A stretch of DNA of 33,761 nt from Nitrospirota bacterium (GCA_030638335.1 DAOWET010000283.1:1-33761); one strand, 5' to 3'. Positions 9,243-18,181 are shown, counted from the stretch's first letter. Made by a program: numbers and translations. The notes: generated by a model from the sequence alone, not told the origin.

Positions 9243-10252
9243 CAGGCAAGCTCCTCCTTCAGGCGCATCAGCAGCTGGAATATCTTCATGGTCTCCTCGA
9301 CTGTACGAGAGCCTGTGCCGCAGGATGGCGTGAGCATGATGTTGCTCATCAGCAACTCCTCGGGTATCACCTTCCCAAGATGCTGCCTGCGCTCGTCAAA
9401 GAGCCTAAGCAGGCTCGTCTCGTCCTCGTGCTCTATCTCTTCTCCCAGTGTGGGCACGATGCCCCAGGCGATGATCCCTCCGCGCTCAAGGAAATCCGTG
9501 GTCTCCTCCGGGTATATGGCAAGTGTCTCGCCGTAGCCGTACACATCGAAGTTCAGAATGCGTATCGATGTGCCCATCACCAGCGGCCAATCCGCCCGGC
9601 CGCAGCAGTGGATGCCCGGTATGCCCCCGGCGTGCGTGATGGCCTCCGAGATGTCATCAAGCAGTCTTACTGTCTCCTCCTGGCTCACCCCGAGGTACGC
9701 GCTTGTGCCGATGGCCGAGAGTATGGGCTCGTCGATGAACACTATCACCTCGTCCGCGAACTGCCTGAGCTGCTGTACCTGCCACCGGGCCTTGCCCTTT
9801 AGCAGCATGAGCGCAAGCTCTCTCAGCTCCTCGTCAAAGAATATGGGCCTGTCAGCCGAATCCTTGAGCCCCAGCGTGAAGGTCAGGGGGCCTGTGACGT
9901 GTCCCTTGAGCATCGGAAAACGCTTGCCCTTGATGCGGCTGGTGAAGGCATGCATTCCGTGGGCAAAGTCATGGCTTACAGCGATTGAAGGAAGCTCCGC
10001 GCATGTCTCGTAGAACCTGGCTATCTCCTCCTCGTCGCGCTCCACCCAGATGCGTTCCTTCTCCATGTCCATGCGCACCCCGGGCATGCCCTCGGAGTAC
10101 TGGGGTATCATCTGCTCCTGGAATCCCAGGGCGGGCAGCTGTGGCCAGAAGGGGATGTCCACGCTCTGCATTGCCAGCTCCACAGCTTCCAGTGCCGAGC
10201 GGTGCGGCAGGGTTCCGATGCCTGTGGTCGTAAATGGTTTTATCTCTACCAA
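9242..10252 (-). CDS. Cobalamin-independent methionine synthase/UROD-like superfamily protein
   Basis: TTG start; GIGTLPHRSALEAVELAMQS, GPLTFTLGL, FIDEPIL, GIHCCGRADW, IMLTPSCGTGSRTVEETMKIFQLL. Confidence 0.8.
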   Translation of the reverse strand: MVEIKPFTTTGIGTLPHRSALEAVELAMQSVDIPFWPQLPALGFQEQMIPQYSEGMPGVRMDMEKERIWVERDEEEIARFYETCAELPSIAVSHDFAHGMHAFTSRIKGKRFPMLKGHVTGPLTFTLGLKDSADRPIFFDEELRELALMLLKGKARWQVQQLRQFADEVIVFIDEPILSAIGTSAYLGVSQEETVRLLDDISEAITHAGGIPGIHCCGRADWPLVMGTSIRILNFDVYGYGETLAIYPEETTDFLERGGIIAWGIVPTLGEEIEHEDETSLLRLFDERRQHLGKVIPEELLMSNIMLTPSCGTGSRTVEETMKIFQLLMRLKEELA

Positions 10253-10503
10253 TTCAGTGTCCTTTCATCAGGTGATAAGCAATTTTACCAGAATATGAGC
10301 ATGCCTTGCCCGGCTGATATTGTTTTTCTTTCTATGGAGCCTCCAATCGCCCGCTTCAAGCGCGATTGAGGGTATTAAGGTTGACAAGAAGACCATTTAA
10401 AAGTTCTTGAATGATTTAGACAAGCGCAAAAAAGATAGCTCTACAGACTGATATTTTCTATAATTATTTATCATCAACTAAAATTATTACCGGGGGTGAT
10501 TGA

Positions 10504-10917
10504 ATGATAAATAAAATACTGATTCTCTGTACTGTTCTTCTTCTTGGTTTATCTTCATTCGCGTTCTCGGGTGAGGCGGACGTGATAAACGTGGTTATGA
10601 GCGAGAGTATGGACGGCACGTTCAACCTTGACGTCACTGTAAAGCACGCTGACACCGGTTGGGAACACTATGCCAACTGGTGGCGGGTGACTACAGTGGA
10701 CGGCAAAGAGCTTGGCCGCAGGGTGCTTGCCCATCCACATGTGAACGAACAGCCCTTCACTCGCGAGCTCTATGACCTGAAAGTCCCGGAAGGCGTGAGC
10801 GTTGTGATAGTCGAGGCGCATGACAAGGTCCACGAGTACGGGGGCAAGACAGTGCGAGTGGACATGACCAAAGAGCAGGGCGAGGGCTACAGGGTCATCA
10901 TGCGAAAGAAAAAATAA
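10504..10917 (+). CDS. Conserved hypothetical exported protein
   Basis: Signal peptide then EADVINVVMSESMDGTFNLDVTVKHADTGWEHYANWWRV; followed by a terminator. Confidence 0.7.
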   Translation: MINKILILCTVLLLGLSSFAFSGEADVINVVMSESMDGTFNLDVTVKHADTGWEHYANWWRVTTVDGKELGRRVLAHPHVNEQPFTRELYDLKVPEGVSVVIVEAHDKVHEYGGKTVRVDMTKEQGEGYRVIMRKKK

Positions 10918-10990
10918 AAGGATGTTTGCCTTTCAGGTTTCTCCAATTAGATTTTTCCAACAAGGCCGCCTGTCGTAGGCCGTCTGAAAC

Positions 10991-11045
10991 AAAAAAGGCC
11001 GCCCGGTGTAGGTCGATAGACTCGATCCGAGGGCGGCCTTTTTTG
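10991..11045. terminator. Bidirectional terminator between convergent genes
   Basis: aaaaaaggccgccc ... gggcggcctttttt stem with A-tract and T-tract. Confidence 0.85.
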
Positions 11046-11059
11046 TTGTACTGAATTTA

Positions 11060-11389
11060 TTAGTTGGTAGAAGTCTGCTTTGCTTCCTCAAGCTCGGTGC
11101 TCTCGCTGGTCACGATCTCAAGTGCGGTGCCCGCTGCCCAGCCTGCCAAAGATGAGCCGACCACAAAGAAGGCCGCTGAGCAGATCACGCCTGCCACCAT
11201 GGACAGTGCGGTTATTATCCTGGGCAGGATGGATATGTCAACAACGCCCCCCATGATCAGGTTCGAGATGTAGAGGCCTGCGGCCCCGCCGATCAGTGAG
11301 CCCGGGAACATTCCAACCAGAAGGAAAAGTACCAGCCCAACTCCTGTGCCTGCGTATAAGCCTTTGTTTGCCATTTCTCCGTGTTTCAT
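11060..11389 (-). CDS. Small multi-TM membrane protein (paralogue of 11454..11816)
   Basis: aaaggag RBS before MKHGEMANKG (start set at 11389); SLIGGAAGLYISNLIMGG...LSMVAGVICSAAFFVVGSSLAGWAAGTALEI. Confidence 0.7.
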   Translation of the reverse strand: MKHGEMANKGLYAGTGVGLVLFLLVGMFPGSLIGGAAGLYISNLIMGGVVDISILPRIITALSMVAGVICSAAFFVVGSSLAGWAAGTALEIVTSESTELEEAKQTSTN

Positions 11390-11453
11390 TTTGTGTACTC
11401 CTTTCGTATTATGTTTTTGCCTATCCATAAAAACCATAACCATATGTTCCTGT

Positions 11454-11816
11454 TTAGTGCCTTACATGGGCATGAGGCAGATGGTCGTGCACCCAGTGGG
11501 CGCTTCTGCCAGGGTGAGTTGCGATCTCAGCGGTCTTTCCCGCGACCCATCCAAGGGTTGTTCCGGCAATTGCAAAGGTAAGCGCTGCGACCGTCACGCC
11601 CGCCAGCATGCTAAGCGAGACGATGACCTTTGCCACCAGGGTGGACTCAACCGGGTATCCCATTATTGCGCCGGTTATATTGAGGCCCACGAGCCCGCCG
11701 ATGAGCGATGCGTTCAGAAGTCCGTATATGGCGAATACTGTGAGGGCCGCGCCGCATCCTGCTATTGCTATGTGCGAGGCCATCCTGCCTTTGTTTTTCT
11801 CAGTGAGTGCTTTCAT
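11454..11816 (-). CDS. Small multi-TM membrane protein with His-rich C-terminus
   Basis: aaaggagg RBS; SLIGGLVGLNITGAIMG...LSMLAGVTVAALTFAIAGTTLGWVAGKTAEI; tail HPGRSAHWVHDHLPHAHVRH. Confidence 0.7.
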   Translation of the reverse strand: MKALTEKNKGRMASHIAIAGCGAALTVFAIYGLLNASLIGGLVGLNITGAIMGYPVESTLVAKVIVSLSMLAGVTVAALTFAIAGTTLGWVAGKTAEIATHPGRSAHWVHDHLPHAHVRH

Positions 11817-11855
11817 CGTCTTTTCCTCCTTTTTTTCGTCTTCTGCCTTTAGAAA

Positions 11856-11871
11856 AGCATTTTCCGTGCCA
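11856..11871 (-). promoter_or_regulatory. Candidate sigma-54 (-24/-12) promoter
   Basis: TGGCACGGAAAATGCT on minus strand; 15/16 to TGGCACRNNNNTTGCW with correct GG/GC spacing; ~40 nt upstream of the CDS starting at 11816. Confidence 0.55.
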
Positions 11872-12022
11872 AGTCTTAAGTGACTGAATAAAAATCAAAA
11901 TCCGGCATATTCCTTTGCGAAACAGCAAAAACGTCCGCGTTTATGAGAAAGCTGCAAGGGGCCACAGGCCCCATATGCATGCATACTGCAAGCGGCTCAA
12001 GGCTCATGGCGCGGTAGAGGTG

Positions 12023-12127
12023 TTTCCTTTAAAGGATAAACAAGAGCACTTTAAAGATGAGATGCTACGATACATTTGCTGAGTACGTCTGAGGCGGCTG
12101 CCGCCGGTCAAAAGGGGCCCGTGGCCC
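12023..12127 (+). repeat. Dispersed repeat unit, copy of the 3902-4011 type
   Basis: ttcctttaaaggataaacaagagcactttaaagatgagatgct...ggggcccgtggcccc aligns along its length with 3905-4011. Confidence 0.8.
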
Positions 12128-12191
12128 CGGCTAGCTGAAGGCCCTCTTCATATTAGGTATGTCTGTGGCAAGGTGTGTGAGCACCCCAGGT

Positions 12192-12434
12192 TCAATTGCT
12201 TCCCCACCTCTCCCTTATCACGCGCTCCATCCTGGGGGCGATAACAAGGTCAAAGACATCCCCCTTGCCAGGGAAGAGCCTGAGCGCGGTCTGCCTGAGC
12301 CCTGCCACGGCCTCCCGCGCTTCCTTGAGGCTCATGCGCTCCACCGCAAGCCTCTGACTAGTCAGGTCCGTGAGGAACCGCAGCACCCGGGCCCTCTTGT
12401 CCTCCTCAGCAACTGCCGCATCAAGATCGTCCAT
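12192..12434 (-). CDS. Conserved hypothetical small protein
   Basis: MDDLDAAVAEEDKRARVLRFLTDLTSQRLAVERMSLKEAREAV; TACAAT 5 nt before the ATG at 12434. Confidence 0.6.
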   Translation of the reverse strand: MDDLDAAVAEEDKRARVLRFLTDLTSQRLAVERMSLKEAREAVAGLRQTALRLFPGKGDVFDLVIAPRMERVIRERWGSN

Positions 12435-12706
12435 AACATATTGTATCAAACTCCGCCTGACACCCCCTTACAATACCTGCCCAACAGGACTACAATATGT
12501 ATAGAGGGGATACAAGGCTTGCGGATGTTCCGGACGGGTTGCTTTAGAGGACAAGTTACGTGAGCAGGGACGCGGGTGTCGGGCGTGGTGTGCGGGTCCA
12601 GAGAGAAGGGGGATCTGCCTTAAGCGTCTGCCGAAGCGCAAAATTGTAAGATGCTCAAAAGCGCCCGCCTGGGACATTCCGTTTAAACTTTGTTTAAGCT
12701 TCAGGC

Positions 12707-12801
12707 AATGGAGCCGTACCTGGCAAAGGACGACCACGTTGACCACGTCAGGTCTTGGTAACCGGGTCGCCAGTGGAGACAGGCCAGAGGGCGGCTCCAT
12801 T
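12707..12801. other. Structured element closed by a 10-bp inverted repeat
   Basis: aatggagccg / cggctccatt with nested ctggc / gccag and inner gacc-tgacgt-ggtc. Confidence 0.45.
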
Positions 12802-12847
12802 TGTGTGCCCGCGTCTGATAGCTTCCGTATTTTGCGGAGTCATATAC

Positions 12848-12886
12848 AAGGCCCCGCCGGAACACTATGGTTCCAGCGGGGCCTTG
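12848..12886. terminator. Terminator hairpin downstream of minus-strand lipoprotein gene
   Basis: aaggccccgccggaac actatg gttccagcggggcctt. Confidence 0.8.
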
Positions 12887-12917
12887 GGTCAAGCCATTTA
12901 TTTATGATTGCTTCGGG

Positions 12918-13775
12918 CTACCTCTTGCCTGCGAGCGCTTCCTTCAGGAATTTCGCGAACACTATGGCGGTCTTCCTTCCGTGCTCCCTGTAGAGGTCGT
13001 TCTGCTCAAGGGGGTTGACGACCCCGGCCACAAGGGCTGCCTGCTCGTCAGTGGTGAGGAACCATTCCTTGATCTCAAGTATGACCTCCCCGTTGCGCCC
13101 CACCATCGCCACTATGTAGGCGCTCCCTGTGGATGCCGCCCCTGTGCCGGCCACACAGAACTCGCAGCTGAAGGAGAAACCCGGGTCGTTTACAACGATG
13201 ACAGCGTCAACGCCCAGGGCCTTGATGGAGTCCAGGAGATACTTGGTCTCCACGCCCTTGCCGTTTAGAGCGGTGCCGCTTGCCCAGTTTACGGCCAGCC
13301 CGTAGCTGTTCAGCATTTTAGGGGATTTGCCCGGATCGGCTGACATCTGCTGCTTGATCATGGAGCCGAACTTGCCCATCATCGAGCTGTCGCTTTCAGG
13401 CATTGCCACGGCTGCCGGTTTATGCAGCGCAGTGAAGTCGGGGTTGCCATACATCTCCTCCGGGGAGATGGCCACGAATGAGAGCCCCTGCTGGTTAAGG
13501 GTCTCGATAAAGCTCTTGTGCGCCTCGGTGGAGGCCTTTGTGCCGTCTCCACTGAGCATCTTCAGAGCGGCCTTGGCCACGTCAGCCAGGGTTATCTTGC
13601 CGCCGGCCTTTTGGGGGTCATCCCTGAACTCGATCTTGCTTGGCACCGTGTACTCGACCACGGCAACTTTCTTGATGTTCTCATACTGTGGCTTGTTGAG
13701 GGTGAATTTTGGAGCGCATCCGCCTGCCGCCAGTGCGAATGCGAGCACGATACAAAGTACGATTGTCTTTCTCAT
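12918..13775 (-). CDS. Lipoprotein of unknown function
   Basis: MRKTIVLCIVLAFALAAGGCAPKF lipobox; IKKVAVVEYTVPSKIEF; ggggaggt RBS. Confidence 0.75.
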   Translation of the reverse strand: MRKTIVLCIVLAFALAAGGCAPKFTLNKPQYENIKKVAVVEYTVPSKIEFRDDPQKAGGKITLADVAKAALKMLSGDGTKASTEAHKSFIETLNQQGLSFVAISPEEMYGNPDFTALHKPAAVAMPESDSSMMGKFGSMIKQQMSADPGKSPKMLNSYGLAVNWASGTALNGKGVETKYLLDSIKALGVDAVIVVNDPGFSFSCEFCVAGTGAASTGSAYIVAMVGRNGEVILEIKEWFLTTDEQAALVAGVVNPLEQNDLYREHGRKTAIVFAKFLKEALAGKR

Positions 13776-13912
13776 TAAAGATACCTCCCCTCGAAATAAA
13801 TACGCCCTGAACGGGCCATATGAGTCTCATAATAGCAGGAGACAAGGCATTTGGCAAGGATATAAACAGAATATTTCAGAGAAATGTTTCCAGCGCGGAA
13901 AGCGATTCAGCC

Positions 13913-15592
13913 CTAGAGCCTGAACCACTGCACCAGGGAGTTGGTCTCGACGGCTATCTTCGTAAGGTGCTCCACGCTCTGCTCCAACTGCTCTGTGGAC
14001 CGCTTTGAGTGCTGTGTCACGCTTGCTATCTCGTCTATGGTCACCGAGACCTCCTCCACGGCGGAGGACTGCTGCTCGGTAGCCGCGGCAATTCTTCGCA
14101 CCATGTCCGCGCTCTGGTTGGCGGCCTCTACTATATGGTTAAGCGATACCATGGCCTCTTCCGCAAGAGTGATGCCCTGGTCCACCTCTTCCTTTCCGCT
14201 TTTCATGCTACTTACGGAGTCAGAGGCGTTGTTCTGGATATGCGTGATCATGGCCGCTATCTCTCCGGTGGCCTTTGTGGTACGCTCCGCGAGCTTTCTG
14301 ACCTCGTCCGCCACAACAGCGAACCCCCTGCCCTGGTCCCCGGCGCGCGCGGCCTCGATGGCTGCGTTCAGGGCCAGCAGGTTGGTCTGGTCAGCTATCT
14401 CTTTTATGGTATTGATGATGTCGCCTATCTCCTGGCTTGATCCGCCGAGCTGCTCTATGGTCTCAGATGCCCTGTGCACGGTTTCCGCGATATGCCGGAT
14501 GCCCTCCACGGTCTGCGTGACCTTTGCGCTGCCCTCCTCGGCGGTCCTTTTCGTGTCCTCGGCAGTGGTGGCCACGTCCCCGGCGTTCCTGGCCACCTCC
14601 ATGATGGTCTGGGCCATCTCGGTCATGCTCGTTGCGGACTGTTCGGTCTGCCTGGCCTGCATGGAGGAGCCGCTTACAAGTTCCTTTATGGTGGCCGCAA
14701 GTTCCTCGGAGCTTGAGGCAAGCACGTCGGTGGAGTGCGCAAGGCCCTCCACTATCTCCTTGAGGTTCTCGGCCATCAGGTTAAGCATTTCCGAGAGCAT
14801 GCCCACCTCGTCCTTGCGGTCGATGTCGAGCCTTTGAGTAAGGTCCCCGTCCGCGATGGCGCGTGCAAACTCAACGCACTTCGTGAGCGGGCGGGTGAAG
14901 TCCCTGTTTATAATGAAAGCGATGCCAGCAGCTATAAGGAGCGAAAACAGCACACCCGCTGCCGCGTTGGCCCCTGTATTGTCAGCCTTGTCCAGGCTTT
15001 TCCGCTCCGCGGCCATGATCTCGTCCTTCACAAGGCGCTCTATCTTCTCAAGCCCCTCAAGCAGGGCCTTTGAGGACATATTCATCTCAGCCTTTATCTT
15101 CTCAAAGCCGTCCAGGGCTATGGCCAGCGAAAGGATGTTTCCGTCAGCGCTTTCGAGTTTCATTGCATGGACCTTCTCCACCCTGGGCGCAAGCGTTGTC
15201 TTGTAGAACTCACGGGATTTTGCGACCTGCGCGCGCATCTGCTCGTTGTCAGTGGCGTAGATAGTGTAGCCGTTCTTGTCCGAACCGCTTAAGAGCGCGT
15301 TGGCGTAGAAATCGAACTGGCGGTACAGAACCTTTGCGCGGGAGTTTGCGGCCTCGATGGTCTCGGGGTCGCTTGCCACGATCATGTCCTTGACCGCCTC
15401 AAGGTTGCCGACCACAGCGAATTTCATCTCCATCACGGCCTTGAGGTAAGTGGATGCGTGGACGATGTCCTCTGTCTGGCCGCGCATGCTGTTGATGGTG
15501 AAGAACTGCATGCCGCCCACGGCAACAAGCAAAAGCGAGACAACACCAAAGCCCAGAAACAGCTTTACCTTGATCTTAAGGTCCTTCAGCAT
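13913..15592 (-). CDS. Methyl-accepting chemotaxis protein
   Basis: ggaggagttgc RBS before [18 protein letters not shown]; periplasmic helical domain, [44 protein letters not shown]. Confidence 0.92.
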   Translation of the reverse strand: MLKDLKIKVKLFLGFGVVSLLLVAVGGMQFFTINSMRGQTEDIVHASTYLKAVMEMKFAVVGNLEAVKDMIVASDPETIEAANSRAKVLYRQFDFYANALLSGSDKNGYTIYATDNEQMRAQVAKSREFYKTTLAPRVEKVHAMKLESADGNILSLAIALDGFEKIKAEMNMSSKALLEGLEKIERLVKDEIMAAERKSLDKADNTGANAAAGVLFSLLIAAGIAFIINRDFTRPLTKCVEFARAIADGDLTQRLDIDRKDEVGMLSEMLNLMAENLKEIVEGLAHSTDVLASSSEELAATIKELVSGSSMQARQTEQSATSMTEMAQTIMEVARNAGDVATTAEDTKRTAEEGSAKVTQTVEGIRHIAETVHRASETIEQLGGSSQEIGDIINTIKEIADQTNLLALNAAIEAARAGDQGRGFAVVADEVRKLAERTTKATGEIAAMITHIQNNASDSVSSMKSGKEEVDQGITLAEEAMVSLNHIVEAANQSADMVRRIAAATEQQSSAVEEVSVTIDEIASVTQHSKRSTEQLEQSVEHLTKIAVETNSLVQWFRL

Positions 15593-15815
15593 GCAACTCC
15601 TCCATCTTTGTTTTGTCAACTATAGTCAATTCACTTTTCTTTCTCACTGATATAGATCATGCGTTTAAAACACAGGGATCCATTTGCAATTGCTTGGAAG
15701 AACTAAACTCCATATATAAGCAATTATATCACAGAAAAATTATATCACAGGGTCTCTGGAACAGAAGCAATATTTTTTTATGAGTGTATAAAAAGGCCCC
15801 CTTTAAACTGGAGGC

Positions 15816-15933
15816 GAGCCACGGGCTCGTATTAACTGGAGCGCACAGCTTCCAGCGTCTCCAAGAAAAGCAACGTAGCATCTCTCCCTTGGAACGTATT
15901 GCCCACAGGAATAAATAGAAGTCTCCGTGAGAC
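15816..15933 (-). repeat. Dispersed repeat unit, tandem copy 1 (inverted relative to the 3.9 kb copies)
   Basis: gagccacgggctcgtattaactggagcgcacagcttc...ataaatagaagtctccgtgagac. Confidence 0.8.
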
Positions 15934-15971
15934 CGGGTCGACTCGACCTATTAAATCCAGCCCGTGGCTGG
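15930..15971 (-). repeat. Inverted copy of the element at 3861-3899
   Basis: gaccgggtcgactcgacctattaaatccagcccgtggctgg is close to the reverse complement of ccagccacgggctggccttaataggtcgagtcgacccgt. Confidence 0.8.
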
Positions 15972-16093
15972 GAGCCACTGGCTCGTATTAACTGGAGCGC
16001 ACAGCTTCAATCGTTTTCAGGAGAAGTAGCGCAGCATTTCTCCCCTGAAACGTTCCTATTGCCCACCGGAATAAATAGAAGTCTCCGTGAGAC
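15972..16093 (-). repeat. Dispersed repeat unit, tandem copy 2
   Basis: gagccactggctcgtattaactggagcgcacagcttc...ggaataaatagaagtctccgtgagac, direct repeat of 15816-15933. Confidence 0.8.
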
Positions 16094-16287
16094 TGGCCCC
16101 AAAAGATTTTCCTTGCTATAGTTTCTTTTATTAGATACTATAAATCTACAGATTTAGGGAGGGGCAGGGCTCAAGTACCTTTATATATCAACCAGCGCAT
16201 ATTCCGTTGTCATATCCATGTGCAGGCTGTCTCATATAATTGGCCGTGCATGGCGGGCCGGGATTGCGCAATAACTAAGGAGGAGGG

Positions 16288-17061
16288 ATGATGGAACAAA
16301 AGGGCACTACAAAGGACCAGGGAAGTATCAGCAGGAGGGACCTTCTAAGGGGCGCAGGCGCCATCGCAGCTGGTGGAGCCTTTGCGGCAGCCGGGGGTAC
16401 CACGCTTGTGGGCATGGCAGAGGCTTCCAAGCAGGCCGGGGGGGCCATATACCCATGGAAGTACGCGAAGATAGACCCCGACAAGGCAGCAATGGTCGCC
16501 TATAACAACTGGTACAGGAACTTCTGCAGCTATGGCGCTGCAAGCGGCATCATCGTTCCCCAGCGCGAACTGGTTGGCGGGCCATGGAACAGCTTTCCCC
16601 TGATGGCGCTGAAGTTCGGCGAGGGCGGCGTGGAGGGCTGGGGCACGCTCTGCGGGTGCCTGCTTGGCGGAAGCGTTGCAATATCCCTTGCCGCGGGCCA
16701 CGATGGCAAGCCCATGATAAACGACCTCATGCAGTGGTACTCTGAGACCATGCAGCCGGTGTTCAAGCCCAAAAAGCCAAGGGCCAGGTTCAAGAGCAAA
16801 ACAGTGAGCGGCTCCCCGCTCTGTCATATCTCCGTTGGCAAGTGGATGAAGGCAGAGGGCAAGTCCCTTGGCTCAGCCGAGCGCAGGGACCGTTGCGCGC
16901 GCCTTACCGCAAGTGTTTCATACAAGATCGCTACAATGCTCAACGACTGGGCAGACGGCAAGTACAAGCCCTCCTATACCAACAAGCAGTCCGCCGTCGG
17001 CATCACTACGCAGAACAACTGCACTGGCTGCCACGGCTCGGACGTGCCGTCACCCATCTAG
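16288..17061 (+). CDS. Split-Soret-type cytochrome c / C_GCAxxG_C_C-like Tat-exported redox protein
   Basis: Tat signal SRRDLLRGAGAIAAGGAF; CSYGAASGI, TLCGCLLGG, SPLCHISVGKW, C-terminal heme motif CTGCH. Confidence 0.75.
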   Translation: MMEQKGTTKDQGSISRRDLLRGAGAIAAGGAFAAAGGTTLVGMAEASKQAGGAIYPWKYAKIDPDKAAMVAYNNWYRNFCSYGAASGIIVPQRELVGGPWNSFPLMALKFGEGGVEGWGTLCGCLLGGSVAISLAAGHDGKPMINDLMQWYSETMQPVFKPKKPRARFKSKTVSGSPLCHISVGKWMKAEGKSLGSAERRDRCARLTASVSYKIATMLNDWADGKYKPSYTNKQSAVGITTQNNCTGCHGSDVPSPI

Positions 17062-17096
17062 GGCTGACAGCAAAGTCAACAATTTCAGCAACCCTT

Positions 17097-17131
17097 AAGG
17101 GCCATCCCAGCAACCGGGATGGCCCTTTTTT
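17097..17131 (+). terminator. Rho-independent terminator
   Basis: aagggccatccc agcaacc gggatggccctttttt. Confidence 0.85.
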
Positions 17132-17159
17132 GTGCCATTTTCCCGAGAACAAAAAACCC

Positions 17160-17189
17160 TTGACCTATAAGCCCCACTTATGCTTTAAT
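17160..17189 (+). promoter_or_regulatory. Candidate sigma-70-type promoter
   Basis: ttgacc, 18-bp spacer, tttaat, upstream of the CDS at 17236. Confidence 0.4.
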
Positions 17190-17235
17190 AAGAACGTCTA
17201 AGGGCAAAGTGGGAAATTTCAAGGAGGTTATTGGT

Positions 17236-17610
17236 ATGGATTATCAGGATTTCAAGCTATACGGTCTTTGCGTCATGAGGCTCAAGCATCAGATCGCTCT
17301 TGCCAGGGAGCGGGGCCGAATGTGCAATGGCAGGGCGGTGCTTGAGTCCTTCTGTACCGGCGAGGTGGAGGAGATAGTCGATCTCCTCGAACTCTACGAC
17401 CTCAAGGACAACTCCCGCCAAGGGCTTTCCGCAATGCTTGAAGAACTGGCAGGGGATGCCTCGCTGTTCGTGCGCGAGCCCCTTGCCTTTGATTATGACG
17501 AAAGCGGAGAACTCTGCCTCTATCTGCTTGAGGAAGCTCAGGTAAAGGCCGATCCGGCAGAGGTCAAAACGGAACTGGAAACAGCAGGAGTATTAACCAC
17601 GGAAATATAA
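17236..17610 (+). CDS. Conserved hypothetical protein
   Basis: aaggagg RBS then MDYQDFKLYGLCVMRLKHQIALARERGRMCNGRAVLESF; flanked by terminators. Confidence 0.7.
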   Translation: MDYQDFKLYGLCVMRLKHQIALARERGRMCNGRAVLESFCTGEVEEIVDLLELYDLKDNSRQGLSAMLEELAGDASLFVREPLAFDYDESGELCLYLLEEAQVKADPAEVKTELETAGVLTTEI

Positions 17611-17634
17611 ATAGCATCTCCCACACACCCCGAA

Positions 17635-17670
17635 AGGCCCCGGCACCTTCCCAAATTTGCCGGGGCTTTT
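17635..17670 (+). terminator. Rho-independent terminator
   Basis: aggccccggca ... tgccggggctttt. Confidence 0.75.
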
Positions 17671-17678
17671 CATTTTCT

Positions 17679-18113
17679 CTATCCAGCTTTCGTCCCGGCC
17701 CTCTCAAGCGCCTTGCCAGAGCCGCATACGGTTAAACCTGCCCCGGGCGCGGCCTCTTTTAAATGTATATCGCTTGAGACGATTATCTCCGCCCCATGCG
17801 CCAGAGCGCATGCGATGAACTTGTCGTCTTCAGGGTCGTCTTTAACCCACCGCCCATCAGGCGGGTTTTCATCCAACAAAATATTTTTGCCATCACGAAT
17901 ATCATTAAGAAGGTTTTTCAACTTTTCACCTCTGAAGGAGAACCTTGTAAGGATATTCTCATACTCCCTGAGCACGGCAGGGGTGACGCAGAGAAATATT
18001 ATTCTCTCCGGATAGAAGGGCCCGTGGCCCCGCCAGGCCTCCACAAGCCTGCCAGCGTTTCCCCCAAAGAGCGAGGCAACAAGCACGTTGGTATCAATTA
18101 CGAGTTTTAGCAT
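17679..18113 (-). CDS. PIN-domain protein (COG1569/PIN_3-like)
   Basis: MLKLVIDTNVLVASLFGGNAGRLVEAW; VLREYENIL; DDPEDDKFIACALAHGAEIIVSSDIHL; ggaggt RBS upstream of 18113. Confidence 0.85.
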   Translation of the reverse strand: MLKLVIDTNVLVASLFGGNAGRLVEAWRGHGPFYPERIIFLCVTPAVLREYENILTRFSFRGEKLKNLLNDIRDGKNILLDENPPDGRWVKDDPEDDKFIACALAHGAEIIVSSDIHLKEAAPGAGLTVCGSGKALERAGTKAG

Positions 18114-18181
18114 GCTCTCAGAAACCTCCAACCAGACACTTCCAAAAGGATAACCTGAGTAACAGAGAGAGGGGGGGACAT

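Noticed and set aside
10343-10440. Possible gene remnant (SPASSAIEGIKVDKKTI*KFLNDLDKRKK) with an internal stop
   Set aside because: Very short and interrupted; family resemblance too weak to call a pseudogene without a search.
12771-12787. ccagtggagacaggcc, reminiscent of a B12 box
   Set aside because: The rest of the cobalamin riboswitch consensus is not visible and no cobalamin or transport gene follows.
13941-14837. 298-aa plus-strand ORF opposite the second chemoreceptor
   Set aside because: Antisense shadow of the conserved MCP signalling domain.
15722-15750. Short direct repeat (aattatatcacag twice)
   Set aside because: Two short AT-rich copies only; compatible with chance or slippage.
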